Source: Rhodoblastus sphagnicola
GTDB taxonomy: Bacteria; Pseudomonadota; Alphaproteobacteria; Rhizobiales; Beijerinckiaceae
Assembly (NCBI RefSeq): GCF_002937075.1
Contig: NZ_NHSJ01000140.1
Location: 1-64,000 of the forward strand
Direction of reading: 5' to 3'
Length of the DNA: 64,000 nucleotides
Position numbers and translations under genes: made by a program. Below, in pieces: positions 8,729 to 16,548 of the stretch; positions within the stretch are counted from its first letter, which is position 1, and every line of letters begins with the position of its first letter. The notes under the pieces are model-generated. The model made no database searches. It was not told where the DNA came from and saw only the letters and a program-made list of their open reading frames with translations.

Positions 8729-9181
8729 TCACTTCAGCGGAGCGATCAGACCCCGGATTTCGCCTGAAGGATTCGTTTGCGTGTGGACATTGACGTACCA
8801 TTCGCCATCGGCGAGGTTCTTGGCCTGCTCTGGCGTCAGGATCGCCGAGCCTTGCACCGGACTGATGGGAACGGCGCCTTTCTCGACGACCCAGAGCACG
8901 GGCGGCGCATTGTTGCCGGGGATGGCGGGACCATGAAAATGCACCATCGTGGCTGGCCCGGTGAGATCGCTGAATTCGAGCGTCCAGGACAATTCGCGAG
9001 TCGCGGGATTCAAGGCGAGCACAATCGTTCCCTTGCCGGGGGTTTGCACCGCCGGAACCTCATTGGCGCCGGAAAGTGTGGCGGTAATCCTGGACTCGGA
9101 CAAGGCGTAGGTCGCCAGCAACACCGGCAGGATGCTCGCAATCACGCTATTGCGCAAAAGATTCAGAGGCGTCATTTTCAT
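8729..9181 (-). CDS. Secreted CHRD-domain protein
   Basis: From the ATG at 9181 (GGAGAG just upstream) the product has 150 residues: a signal peptide (MKMTPLNLLRNSVIASILPVL segment, cleavage near ALS-ES) and one CHRD domain, with TATLSGANEVPAVQTPGKG, the ATMVHFHGPAIPGN motif and the closing DGEWYVNVHTQTNPSGEIRG. CHRD domains occur in chordin and in many bacterial exported proteins of unknown role, possibly metal or surface binding through the conserved His residues. It lies 89 bases from the Rieske reductase on the same strand and may be co-transcribed with it. Confidence 0.85.
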   Translation of the reverse strand: MKMTPLNLLRNSVIASILPVLLATYALSESRITATLSGANEVPAVQTPGKGTIVLALNPATRELSWTLEFSDLTGPATMVHFHGPAIPGNNAPPVLWVVEKGAVPISPVQGSAILTPEQAKNLADGEWYVNVHTQTNPSGEIRGLIAPLK

Positions 9182-9340
9182 CTCTCCAAAATCCGCAAGC
9201 CATCGGAACAGAAACGTCCTGTCCCTTCGCCGAGACGCGGCGCTCACGCGATCGATAACGCGTGCTTGAGCGCTTGGGTTCCTGAGATCGTGTTACGCGC
9301 GGCGTCGGCGACCCCGCGTTCAACGCGCGCGCTCCAGTCT

Positions 9341-9382
9341 GTCGCCTTGACGCGAGCCGGCGTCCGCTTCGCGTGCAAACCC
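9341..9382 (-). repeat. Hyphomicrobiales intergenic repeat, copy 1 (inverted)
   Basis: On the minus strand the core reads GCGAAGCGGACGCCGGCTCG, the same repeat as at 13480, 42280 and 51384. It lies between the CHRD gene and the HWE kinase. Confidence 0.55.
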
Positions 9383-9383
9383 A

Positions 9384-10577
9384 TTAAGCGGCCACCTCGG
9401 CCACAGGGAAAGTGATGGTCCAGGTGGCGCCGCCGCTCGAAGCGACATCAGCGGTTCCGCGAACCTGTTCCGCAAGCCGGCGCACCAGGCCGAGTCCGTG
9501 CCGCTTGCTCCCGGTCTTGACCTCGAAGCCCTGGCCATCGTCCTTGATGATCATGGTGGCCATCGCGCCATTGTCGGGATCGCGCCGGACGGACACGTCA
9601 ATCGTCCCTGCGCCGTTGGGGAAGGCGTGATCGTAGCTGTTGGTGACCAGTTCGGCGACGACAATCCCCAAGGCCGTCACGACATCGAGGTCGAGGATGA
9701 CGACGTCGCTGTCGCAGGTCAGGGTCACTTTGGCGGGCGAAGCCTGGATTTCGCCGAGGTTGGCGCACAGCGACTTCACATAGGTTCCAAAATCGGTCGT
9801 CCGCGTCATCTCGGCGCCGAGCAGATGGTCGTAAACCTGCGCCAGGGTCGAAACCCGGCGCGCGATCGCCTTGATGCCGCGTTGGCCGCCCGCGTCGGAA
9901 GTTTCGTCCAACTGCCGCGTCAACATGCCGTAGATCAATTGCAGATTGTTGCGCACCCGGTGCTGCAATTCCTCGGCCAGCACCTTCTTCTGTTCCAGCA
10001 GGCGGTCCTTGTCCTCGACCAACAGCTTCATTTGCGCGATGGTCGTGCGCAGCACCGCGGTGCGGTCGGCCGTGGCGACGGCTTCCGCCAGAACATTGGC
10101 GAAGCCGGTCAGGAAAATGACGTCCTGCTGGTCGTAGGTCTGCTGCTGGTCGCTGTCGATTTCCAGAACGCCAAAGGGCCGCAGCACGCCCTTGATCAAA
10201 ACGTCGATGGTCGAGACGATGCCATGCTCGGCATAAAACGACGGCAGCTTGAACTGCCGGTCCCCGCGCAGATCGTTGCAGATCGACGGCTCCCCCGTGA
10301 CGAACGCGCGCCCCTGGGGCGAACTTATGTCGGCCCGGGAGACGACATGGCCGACGACCCCGGTTTTCCAGCCGCAGCCGGCGACGATGAGAAGGTCTTC
10401 CGTGTCCGGCCGGTACTGGCACACCTTGCAAAACTTTACGCTGAGTCCCTCGGCGCAAACCCGCGCCGCTTCCGTCAACACTTTCTGCAAGTCGGTTTGA
10501 CGGAGGGCGAAGCTGCCAAAGCTCGCCACCGCCGCCTGCTGCCGAAGCAGCCTCTTGACCTCGGCCGCGTTATCCAA
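9384..10577 (-). CDS. GAF-HWE/HisKA_2 sensor histidine kinase
   Basis: The likely start is the TTG at 10577, inside the stop region of the upstream response regulator (ATTGGATAA), giving 397 residues; upstream in-frame sequence is the antisense-like shadow of that regulator. Residues 25-165 form a GAF sensor domain (FCKVCQYRPDTEDLLIVAG, PSFYAEHGIVSTIDVLI). A coiled-coil linker leads to a HisKA_2 transmitter: H206 in EELQHRVRNNLQL, the N box VVAELVTNSYDHAFP, and ATP motifs IIKDDGQGF and GLGLVRRLA. It is soluble. Overlap with the response-regulator gene indicates a two-component pair. Such pairs in this order often feed the general stress response; the sensed signal is unknown. Confidence 0.88.
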   Translation of the reverse strand: MDNAAEVKRLLRQQAAVASFGSFALRQTDLQKVLTEAARVCAEGLSVKFCKVCQYRPDTEDLLIVAGCGWKTGVVGHVVSRADISSPQGRAFVTGEPSICNDLRGDRQFKLPSFYAEHGIVSTIDVLIKGVLRPFGVLEIDSDQQQTYDQQDVIFLTGFANVLAEAVATADRTAVLRTTIAQMKLLVEDKDRLLEQKKVLAEELQHRVRNNLQLIYGMLTRQLDETSDAGGQRGIKAIARRVSTLAQVYDHLLGAEMTRTTDFGTYVKSLCANLGEIQASPAKVTLTCDSDVVILDLDVVTALGIVVAELVTNSYDHAFPNGAGTIDVSVRRDPDNGAMATMIIKDDGQGFEVKTGSKRHGLGLVRRLAEQVRGTADVASSGGATWTITFPVAEVAA

Positions 10578-11022
10578 TCGTGGTTTCCGCCGGTTTGGAA
10601 TAGGCGCGGCCGAGCACCTTGAACCCATGCGGAAATGGCGGCGCGACCGCGCCGGTGGCGGCGATTTCGGCGACGATTTCCAGGCCGCGCATGAGATCCT
10701 TGGTCTGGTAGGGCTTGCTGAGGTAAGCGTCGCCGTCCGCGTCGGGCATCCCCGCGCTCGCATCATTGCCGGTGGCGAAGAGGACGCCAATCCGGCCCGC
10801 GGCGCGCAACCGGGCCGCAACCTCGGTCCCCAGGCCGCCATCGGCCAACCGCAGATCGATGAGCGCGAGGTCGGGTTTATGCAGCAGCCCAAGGGTCACC
10901 GCCTCATTGACCGTGGGGGCGATCCCGCAGACCTCGTAGCCGGACTGGACCAGCAGATCCTCCGTCATGTCGGCGATCATGAAATTGTCTTCGACGATAA
11001 GAACCTTGAGCTTTGCAACCAT
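10570..11022 (-). CDS. Receiver-domain response regulator paired with the GAF-HWE kinase
   Basis: The ATG at 11022 with GGGAGAGGGAG upstream gives 150 residues. It is a receiver domain: VLIVEDNFMIADM near the start, the phospho-acceptor in LALIDLRLADGG near residue 57, a TGN segment in place of the usual T/S site, and YLSKPYQTKDL with the conserved Lys. About 25 residues follow the receiver (APPFPHGFKVLGRAYSKPAE), with no DNA-binding domain. It overlaps the kinase gene and is preceded at 11125-11138 by an exact copy of the recurrent 14-bp element, so the pair probably shares control with the BON gene. Confidence 0.88.
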   Translation of the reverse strand: MVAKLKVLIVEDNFMIADMTEDLLVQSGYEVCGIAPTVNEAVTLGLLHKPDLALIDLRLADGGLGTEVAARLRAAGRIGVLFATGNDASAGMPDADGDAYLSKPYQTKDLMRGLEIVAEIAATGAVAPPFPHGFKVLGRAYSKPAETTIG

Positions 11023-11341
11023 GGACGACTCCCTCTCCCTCAAGGCGGGAGCAAAGCCGCAGCTCTCTGTCACACCGGCCCAGATCGATCCTGGAAGCTA
11101 CCGCGCCGCGATGGAACCCAGGCAGGTTCGGAAACTACTCATTTGCGATTTGCCGCCGGCGATCCCCGACTCGCCTCATCCATCGGGTCGCTGGCGACCG
11201 ATCAATGGACCGCGCGCGGCGCCGGCTTCGCCTTCTCGGCCAACCGACGCCAGAGGGCGGCATGGACCGCGCCGCGCAATGTTACGCCCGCGCCCCTTGC
11301 CCGCCCCGTTCTCTCCGCGTGAAAACACGACCTTGGTCGAG
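11023..11341. other. Intergenic region upstream of the response regulator
   Basis: About 320 bases with no credible gene. It holds the promoter side of the response regulator (with the element at 11125-11138). The DUF3309 gene ends at its right edge, on the same strand. I see no clear terminator. Confidence 0.4.
11125..11138 (-). promoter_or_regulatory. Recurrent upstream element GTAGTTTCCGAACC, copy 2
   Basis: The minus strand reads GTAGTTTCCGAACC, identical over 14 bases to the copy before the BON gene, with GAG in front and CTGCC behind the last C. It lies 103 bases before the response-regulator ATG and points toward it. Confidence 0.5.
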
Positions 11342-11506
11342 TCAGAGCTTGCCGAGCACGACCAGGACCAGCAAGATGATAACCAGGAGGCCGAGGCCAC
11401 CGCCGCCGTAATAGCCTGTTCCGTAGAACCGACCGCCGCCGAGTCCGGAAAAGCCGCCCAACAAGGCGATGATCAGGATGACGAGCAGGATTGTCCCAAT
11501 AGACAT
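11342..11506 (-). CDS. DUF3309 small hydrophobic protein
   Basis: The ATG at 11506 (GGGAAA upstream) gives 54 residues: an N-terminal membrane helix (MSIGTILLVILIIALLGGF), a Gly/Tyr-rich middle (GGGRFYGTGYYGGGG) and a second hydrophobic helix (LGLLVIILLVLVVLGKL). This is the layout of DUF3309, a family of small inner-membrane proteins common in Alphaproteobacteria and often stress-induced; its function is not known. A variant of the recurrent element lies 137 bases upstream. Confidence 0.85.
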   Translation of the reverse strand: MSIGTILLVILIIALLGGFSGLGGGRFYGTGYYGGGGLGLLVIILLVLVVLGKL

Positions 11507-11642
11507 GATCGCGTTTCCCTTTTCTGGATGAGCAGCTACCGCCGATTGCGACGCGACGACAAAGCGCAACGCCGATCATGCGGTTGGGCGCGCCGCATAG
11601 GGCGGCAGGTGAAGATTATCAGCAGCGTCATCAGCCGAGACA

Positions 11643-11656
11643 GGTTCGGAATCTAC
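11643..11656 (-). promoter_or_regulatory. Recurrent upstream element, copy 3
   Basis: The minus strand reads GTAGATTCCGAACC (13 of 14 matches to copies 1 and 2) followed by TGTC. It points toward the DUF3309 gene, 137 bases away. Confidence 0.45.
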
Positions 11657-11780
11657 TTACCCCGTCCGGGCCGGCGCGGCTCGCATGGGGAGGCGACGAA
11701 GCTGGCAAGCGCCCGCCAGCATGACGCCCCGGAGGCGCCGGAGACACCTCGCCGTCGCGCTTGCCCTGGCGGTCGAGGGG

Positions 11781-13121
11781 TCAACGCATCGCGAACAGTT
11801 CGTGATGAAACTGTCGTTCCAGGACCATGCCTGCGGCCCCGAAATCCCGACTGAGCGCCTGGCCGAGCCCAGTCGGCCCACAAAACCAGATGCTGGCGCG
11901 CCGCCAGTCCGAAACGGCCGCGCGAATCCGGTCGCCATCGAGAAACCCGTCGCGTTGGTCGATCAGCACATGCAGGCGCACGCCGGCGGCTTCCGCATCC
12001 GCAGCCAGCTTGGCCAGGGCCTCTTCGTTTTGTTCGGCCGTCGCGTGGAACAGATTTATGATCTGCGCCGGGCGGGGGTGCTGGGCGGCCAGATGCTTCA
12101 TGCGGGCGATGAATGGCGTGATGCCAATGCCGCCTCCCACCCAGATCTGTTCCGGGCAAGTGTCCTCGAATGTGAAGCAGCCGTAGGGGCCCTCGATCTC
12201 CACCTCCTGCCCGACGCCAAGCCTGCCGCGCAGGCGCCCGGTGTGGTCGCCAAGCGCCTTGACGACGAAGGTGATGCGTTTGTCGCCGGCGTTCCATGCC
12301 GAGGCAATCGTATAGGGATGGGCGCCCTCGGACGTATCGGAGGTGACGAACGCGAACTGTCCGGGCTTGTGGCCTTTCCACCCTTCCGCGACATCGATGG
12401 CGACCTCAAGCGTTCGAATGCTCGGGAAAAATCGCTTGGACGCGATCCGGCCCCGGACCTGGCGATCGGCGCCGACATGGCCGACCAGAATCATGACGGC
12501 CGCCCACGCGCCGACGAGCAGCAGAGCGATCAACAGCAGTCCGACAGGCGTAATCCAATAGGAGAATTTGGTCAGGACGACGGTGTGGAGCACAAGGGCG
12601 AGATAGGCCGGCGCCAAAAAGCGGTGCGTCTTGTAAAACAGCCTGTAGGGAAACCATTTCACCAGCGCGACGACGATGAGCGCGGTCGTCGCATAGAACG
12701 TCCACTCGCCGACAAACTCGGCGCTTCCGCGGAAGGTCGAAAGCCACTGCGCGATCGGATTGGCGAGCACGGGATGCGGCCCGTGGGGACCGCGCTCAAT
12801 CAAGCCCCATGCGCTCGCCCATTTCGGCGCGTTGCTCCAGAACCAGTGGAAAATGGTCATGGCGAGCACGCCGACGCCAAGCCATTTGTGCAAGCGATAC
12901 ATTTTGTCGAGGCCGCCGAACCATTGCTCCGGCCATCGGGGCCGCGCGGCGAGAACCATGGCGACGCTCATCCAGACCATCGCGACAAGGCCGCTGTACT
13001 GCACCATGAGGTTGCGCGCATGGATGAAGTCGGCGCTCTTGAAAACATCCGGCTCGGACGCCAGCCAAAGCAAGCTGGTCAGAGCAAGGATCAACCACCA
13101 TGCGCTTGCAATTCTTTTCAC
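11781..13121 (-). CDS. Ferric-reductase-like membrane flavocytochrome/NAD(P)H oxidoreductase
   Basis: The 446-residue protein has about six membrane helices in residues 1-210 (ferric reductase-like transmembrane domain; paired His in RLHKWLGVGVLAMTIFHWFW and FYKTHRFLAPAYLALVLHT fit haem ligation). A cytoplasmic FAD-binding domain follows (HPYTIASAWN near residue 270) and then an NAD(P)-binding domain (WVGGGIGITPFIARMKH near 330, WFCGPTGLGQAL near 410). It would carry electrons from cytoplasmic NAD(P)H across the inner membrane to an external acceptor such as Fe(III) or oxygen. Another variant of the recurrent element lies 285 bases upstream. Confidence 0.88.
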   Translation of the reverse strand: MKRIASAWWLILALTSLLWLASEPDVFKSADFIHARNLMVQYSGLVAMVWMSVAMVLAARPRWPEQWFGGLDKMYRLHKWLGVGVLAMTIFHWFWSNAPKWASAWGLIERGPHGPHPVLANPIAQWLSTFRGSAEFVGEWTFYATTALIVVALVKWFPYRLFYKTHRFLAPAYLALVLHTVVLTKFSYWITPVGLLLIALLLVGAWAAVMILVGHVGADRQVRGRIASKRFFPSIRTLEVAIDVAEGWKGHKPGQFAFVTSDTSEGAHPYTIASAWNAGDKRITFVVKALGDHTGRLRGRLGVGQEVEIEGPYGCFTFEDTCPEQIWVGGGIGITPFIARMKHLAAQHPRPAQIINLFHATAEQNEEALAKLAADAEAAGVRLHVLIDQRDGFLDGDRIRAAVSDWRRASIWFCGPTGLGQALSRDFGAAGMVLERQFHHELFAMR

Positions 13122-13405
13122 GATTGACCTCGGTTCATCAGGCGCCGGGCGGCATGACCACGGCTGCCCCTGCGCGTCGCCGCGCGCTTCAGCCAGGCTT
13201 CGGCGCCGGTTTCCCTATGTCGGCTCGTCGCGGCGGCGAGGAAAACCGCCGACGCGCGACATCGCCTCAAGTAAACGCCAAGTCGGGTTTGCTCCCCATT
13301 CCGGACGCATCAATCGCAAGGGAAGTCCTGCCGGCGATCTCCGGCCAACCGCGGGGCCGAGTGATCGGCGCCGTCACAACCTAGCGTGACGGCGTTGAGC
13401 CGACA

Positions 13406-13419
13406 GGGTCGGAAAATAC
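13406..13419 (-). promoter_or_regulatory. Recurrent upstream element, copy 4
   Basis: The minus strand reads GTATTTTCCGACCC (12 of 14 matches) with GA-rich flank before and TGTC after, like copy 3. It points toward the ferric-reductase-like gene but lies 285 bases from its start. Confidence 0.35.
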
Positions 13420-13479
13420 TCACGGCCAAAGGCTGCGGGTTGTCATTCTCGCGAGAGCCGGACAGCGCGGAACTGACAG

Positions 13480-13526
13480 GGCGTTTTCAAGCGAAGCGGA
13501 CACCGGGTCTCGTCAAGAAAATGCGC
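13480..13526 (+). repeat. Hyphomicrobiales intergenic repeat, copy 2
   Basis: GCGTTTTCAAGCGAAGCGGA followed by CACCGGGTCTCGTCAAGAAA and ATGCG matches the copy at 51384-51440 nearly base for base. Confidence 0.65.
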
Positions 13527-13579
13527 CATGAAGCGACAGGATGCGCGGCGCATGTTGTGTTCGCTGCCGGTCGAGCGGT

Positions 13580-14002
13580 TCAGCCGACGCGCTTGCCCTC
13601 GGCGTCGATCACCGCCTGACCGTCTTCCTTGGCCAGCGGTCCCGGCGGTAGGCGGTCGAGCAGGTCGAGCACAAGCTCGCTGGGGCGGCACAGGCGCACG
13701 CCTTTGGCGGTGCAGACGATGGGTCGGTTGACCAGGACGGGATGCGCGACCATCGCGTCGAGCAGCGCGTCATCGGTGACGGCGGGATCGAGCAGCCCAA
13801 GCTGTTGCGCCGGCGATTTCGATGTGCGCAGCGCCGCGCGCGGAGTCAGGCCGGCGCGCGCGAACAGGTCTTCGAGTTGCGGCCGGGTCCAGCCGGTCTT
13901 GAGATATTCGATCACGGTCGGCTTGTAGCCGGCGGCCTCGATAATGGCGAGAACGTTGCGCGACGTGCCGCAAGCCGGATTGTGGTGGATCACCACCTTC
14001 AT
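13580..14002 (-). CDS. arsC: Arsenate reductase ArsC, glutaredoxin-dependent type
   Basis: From the ATG at 14002 the product has 140 residues and begins MKVVIHHNPACGTSRN, the signature of the R773/ArsC family with catalytic Cys11. The family motif ends (NRPIVCTAKGVRLCRPSE) contain the Arg that binds the arsenate anion. The enzyme reduces arsenate to arsenite with glutathione and glutaredoxin. A longer TTG-initiated frame (14014) overlapping acr3 is less likely because family members start at this Met. It is the last gene of the acr3-arsC unit and follows acr3 at a few bases. Confidence 0.92.
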   Translation of the reverse strand: MKVVIHHNPACGTSRNVLAIIEAAGYKPTVIEYLKTGWTRPQLEDLFARAGLTPRAALRTSKSPAQQLGLLDPAVTDDALLDAMVAHPVLVNRPIVCTAKGVRLCRPSELVLDLLDRLPPGPLAKEDGQAVIDAEGKRVG

Positions 14003-14006
14003 GTCC

Positions 14007-15080
14007 TCAGCCAATGGTCTTCTCCTTGAGATTTTCGGCGGCGACGCGGCGGACGGCGGCGCCGGAGTCGTACCAGCCGCGCGTCCGGTTGACGATGGCC
14101 ACGACCGACAGCATCACCGGCACTTCGATCAGCACGCCGACGACCGTCGCCAGCGCCGCGCCGGAATGGAAGCCGAACAGGCTGATGGCGGCGGCGACGG
14201 CCAGTTCGAAGAAATTGCTGGCGCCGATCAGGGCGGAAGGCCCGGCGACGCAATGGGCTTCCCCGCTCGCCCGATTGAGCAGATAGGCCAACCCGGCGTT
14301 GAAATAGACCTGGATCAGGATGGGAAACGCGAGCAGGACGATGACCAGCGGCTGCGCCAGAATCTGTTCGCCCTGGAACCCAAACAGCAGGACCAGCGTC
14401 GCCAGCAAGGCGACCAGCGACAGCGGCTGCAAGGTTTTCAGCAGGCGCCCCAGCGCCGCCTCGCCGCCCTTGGCGATGAGGATGTTGCGCACGATCTGGG
14501 CGATGATCACGGGAACGACGATATAGAGCGCGACCGACAGCAGCAGCGTTTCCCACGGGACCGTGATCGCCGACAGGCCGAGCAGCAGGCCGACGATGGG
14601 CGCGAAGGCGACCACCATGATGACGTCGTTGAGCGCGACCTGACTCAAGGTGAAATGCGGCTCGCCCTTGCACAAATTGCTCCAGACGAACACCATGGCC
14701 GTGCAGGGCGCCGCCGCCAGCAGGATCAGCCCGGCGATATAGGAGTCGATCTGGTCGGCGGGCAGATAGGTTCTGAACAGACCGCCGATGAACAGCCAGC
14801 CGAGCAACGCCATCGAGAAAGGTTTTATCGCCCAGTTGATGAACAAGGTCACGCCAATGCCGCGCCAATGCGCGGCGACCTGAGACAGCGCGGCAAAATC
14901 GATCTTGACCAGCATCGGGATGATCATCAGCCAGATCAACCCCGCCACCGGCAGGTTGACCTTGGCGATCTCGGCGGCGCCGATGATCTGGAACGCGTCG
15001 GGAAGGAAATGGCCGAGGGCGACGCCCGCGACAATGCAGAGCAAAACCCAGAGGGTCAGATAGCGTTCGAACAGGGACAT
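14007..15080 (-). CDS. acr3: Arsenite efflux transporter Acr3
   Basis: The ATG at 15080 (GGAGT upstream) gives 357 residues with about ten membrane helices. The Acr3 motif AAPCTAMVFVWSNL near residue 110 holds the conserved Cys that binds As(III), and the C-terminal helix has the expected SNFFELAVAAAISLFG segment. Acr3 expels arsenite across the inner membrane using the proton motive force. It is followed immediately by arsC and preceded by arsR on the same strand, forming a classic ars operon. This is the BASS-superfamily Acr3, unrelated to the 12-helix ArsB. Confidence 0.93.
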   Translation of the reverse strand: MSLFERYLTLWVLLCIVAGVALGHFLPDAFQIIGAAEIAKVNLPVAGLIWLMIIPMLVKIDFAALSQVAAHWRGIGVTLFINWAIKPFSMALLGWLFIGGLFRTYLPADQIDSYIAGLILLAAAPCTAMVFVWSNLCKGEPHFTLSQVALNDVIMVVAFAPIVGLLLGLSAITVPWETLLLSVALYIVVPVIIAQIVRNILIAKGGEAALGRLLKTLQPLSLVALLATLVLLFGFQGEQILAQPLVIVLLAFPILIQVYFNAGLAYLLNRASGEAHCVAGPSALIGASNFFELAVAAAISLFGFHSGAALATVVGVLIEVPVMLSVVAIVNRTRGWYDSGAAVRRVAAENLKEKTIG

Positions 15081-15158
15081 GGATTGACTCCGCGCCGTCA
15101 CGGGCGACCGATTGAAGGATTTGGAGGCGGGTTCAGCCGGTCGGCGTTGGAGCTGCGG

Positions 15159-15515
15159 TCAGCCATGAACGGGCGCCTCTGGCGGGTGGCAGGGGGTGAT
15201 GTCAGCGATCAGCGCGGCGCAAACATCAGCGCGGCCGCCGCAACAATCCTTGAGCAGGAACAGGACCAGCTCTCGGAAATGAGCGAGATCCACGCGGTAG
15301 ATGATCGAGCGGCTGTGGCGCTCGCCTTTGACAAGGCCCGCGTTGGCCATGATCGACAAATGCGCGGAAAGGGTGTTCTGCGGCACGCCCAGCCGACGCG
15401 CCAATTCGCCGGCGGCGACGCCGGTCGGTTCGGCGCCGACGAGCAGACGAAAACAGTGCAGGCGAGTCGCCTGCGACAGGGCCGCCAGGGCGGCGAGAAC
15501 TTTTTCATCATCCAT
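15159..15515 (-). CDS. arsR: ArsR-family metalloregulator of the ars operon
   Basis: The 118-residue winged-helix protein shows the ArsR fold: LAALSQATRLHCFRLLVGAEPTG, then the recognition region LARRLGVPQNTLSAHLSIMANAGLV. The usual alpha-3 ELCVCDL metal site is absent; instead Cys residues cluster at the C-terminus (LKDCCGGRADVC and TPCHPPE), which resembles ArsR proteins that bind As(III) with C-terminal cysteines. It probably represses its own operon and releases DNA on arsenite binding. It lies 78 bases upstream of acr3 on the same strand. Confidence 0.9.
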   Translation of the reverse strand: MDDEKVLAALAALSQATRLHCFRLLVGAEPTGVAAGELARRLGVPQNTLSAHLSIMANAGLVKGERHSRSIIYRVDLAHFRELVLFLLKDCCGGRADVCAALIADITPCHPPEAPVHG

Positions 15516-15838
15516 AAATCCAGACTAACGGATAAGTAGGGCGGCGGCAAGACGTTCCGCGACAGATGTCAAACACTCATGGCCTGTCTCCGTTCGCCCG
15601 GTCCCGCGCCGCGCAAGATTTTTATTGTCTATTAGTTTTATGGATATTATCAGTTGCGTCCGGCCCCGTCTTCATGGCGCCCGCGTTTTCCGCTCGGGAT
15701 TGCGAGAAACGCGATGTTCGTCCGGAGCAACGGGACGTTGAACATGACCAATCATGCCGCGCGAAAGGCCAAGCGATCGCGCCACGCCGGCGGCGGGTCG
15801 CCCCCACCCCGCGCGAACCATCGCCCAGACAGGATGAC
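15516..15838. other. Divergent region between arsR and the organosulfur island
   Basis: About 320 bases hold the promoters of arsR (leftward) and of the DUF1847 operon (rightward). The DUF1847 frame stays open up to 15566, but the extra residues are Arg-rich and start without a ribosome site. An AT-rich island at 15615-15652 contains operator copy 1. The roughly 190 bases from the operator to the start codon form a long leader in which I see no recognisable riboswitch. Confidence 0.5.
15627..15645 (+). promoter_or_regulatory. Island operator, copy 1
   Basis: GTCTATTAGTTTTATGGAT matches 17 of 19 bases of the perfect dyad at 23600-23618 read on its minus strand (GTCTATTAGTTTTATAGAC). It lies in an AT-rich patch upstream of the DUF1847-metY operon. 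Confidence 0.7.
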
Positions 15839-16513
15839 ATGACCGACACCGATGTCTTGAGTTGCTCCGACTGCCGGCAGTTGCACTGCTACCGCCACGA
15901 CAAGCATTACCCGAAATTCTGCCTCACCACCGCGCTGGATGACAGCGAACGCGCGGAGCTGGCGGCGCGCTACGCCGGCGCGCAAGAGGCGGACCGGGCG
16001 GATTCCTTCATCGCCCAGGCCGCCGCCGAGGTCGAGGGCCTGTATTACGGCAAGATCAACCGGGTCGAGGAAACCATCGCCTTCGCGCGGCGCATCGGCG
16101 CCGCCCGCATCGGTATCGCCACCTGCTTCGGCCTGATCGAGGAGACCCGGACCCTGGTGAAAATCCTGCGTCTCGCCGGATTTCACACGTTCACCGCGCT
16201 GTGCAAGGTGGGGTCGATCGACAAGACCGAAATGGGCGTTCCCGAGGATCTGAAGATCAAGTGCGACAGCTACGAGGCCGGCTGCAATCCGATCCTGCAG
16301 GCGCGCCTGCTCAACCGCGAACAGACCGGCCTCAACATCATCATGGGCCTGTGCGTCGGCCACGATTCGCTGTTCATCAAGCATTCCGAAGCGCCGGTGA
16401 CCACGCTTGTCGTCAAGGACCGCGTGCTCGGCCACAACCCGGTCGCCGCGCTTTACACGGTCGGCTCCTACAGCGCCCATCTGCTGGACAAGGAGCGACT
16501 GCAAAGCCTGTGA
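15839..16513 (+). CDS. DUF1847 cysteine-rich metal-binding protein
   Basis: From the ATG at 15839 the product has 224 residues. The N-terminus has a Cys/His cluster (SCSDCRQLHCYRHDKHYPKFC) typical of DUF1847, probably a zinc or iron-sulfur site. Further conserved Cys lie in IATCFGLIEE, TALCKVGSIDK, IKCDSYEAGCNP and MGLCVGHDSLF. The family is found mainly in anaerobes (clostridia, methanogens) and its function is unknown. The last part (FIKHSEAPVTTLVVKDRVLGHNP) is also family-typical. Here it opens a five-gene operon that ends in metY. The choice of start rests on the family N-terminus; AGGATG lies just upstream. Confidence 0.85.
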   Translation: MTDTDVLSCSDCRQLHCYRHDKHYPKFCLTTALDDSERAELAARYAGAQEADRADSFIAQAAAEVEGLYYGKINRVEETIAFARRIGAARIGIATCFGLIEETRTLVKILRLAGFHTFTALCKVGSIDKTEMGVPEDLKIKCDSYEAGCNPILQARLLNREQTGLNIIMGLCVGHDSLFIKHSEAPVTTLVVKDRVLGHNPVAALYTVGSYSAHLLDKERLQSL

Positions 16514-16548
16514 CCCTCAACGCTGTTCGACCGCCGAAAGTTTGTTTT

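Larger units (their letters stand above)
13122..13579. other. Intergenic region with a repeat and a promoter element
   Basis: About 460 bases between two minus-strand genes with no supportable gene. It contains a variant of the recurrent 14-bp element (13406-13419) and one copy of the Hyphomicrobiales repeat (13480-13526). Confidence 0.5.

Noticed and set aside
15159-15515. ArsR as regulator of the island
   Set aside because: It is divergently placed next to the first island operator, but it belongs to the ars operon and its start region does not contain the dyad as an ars operator; the dyad also occurs far from ars genes.
15566-15838. N-terminal extension of the DUF1847 protein
   Set aside because: The frame stays open, but the extra residues are not part of the family, contain the operator region in their code and have no ribosome site.
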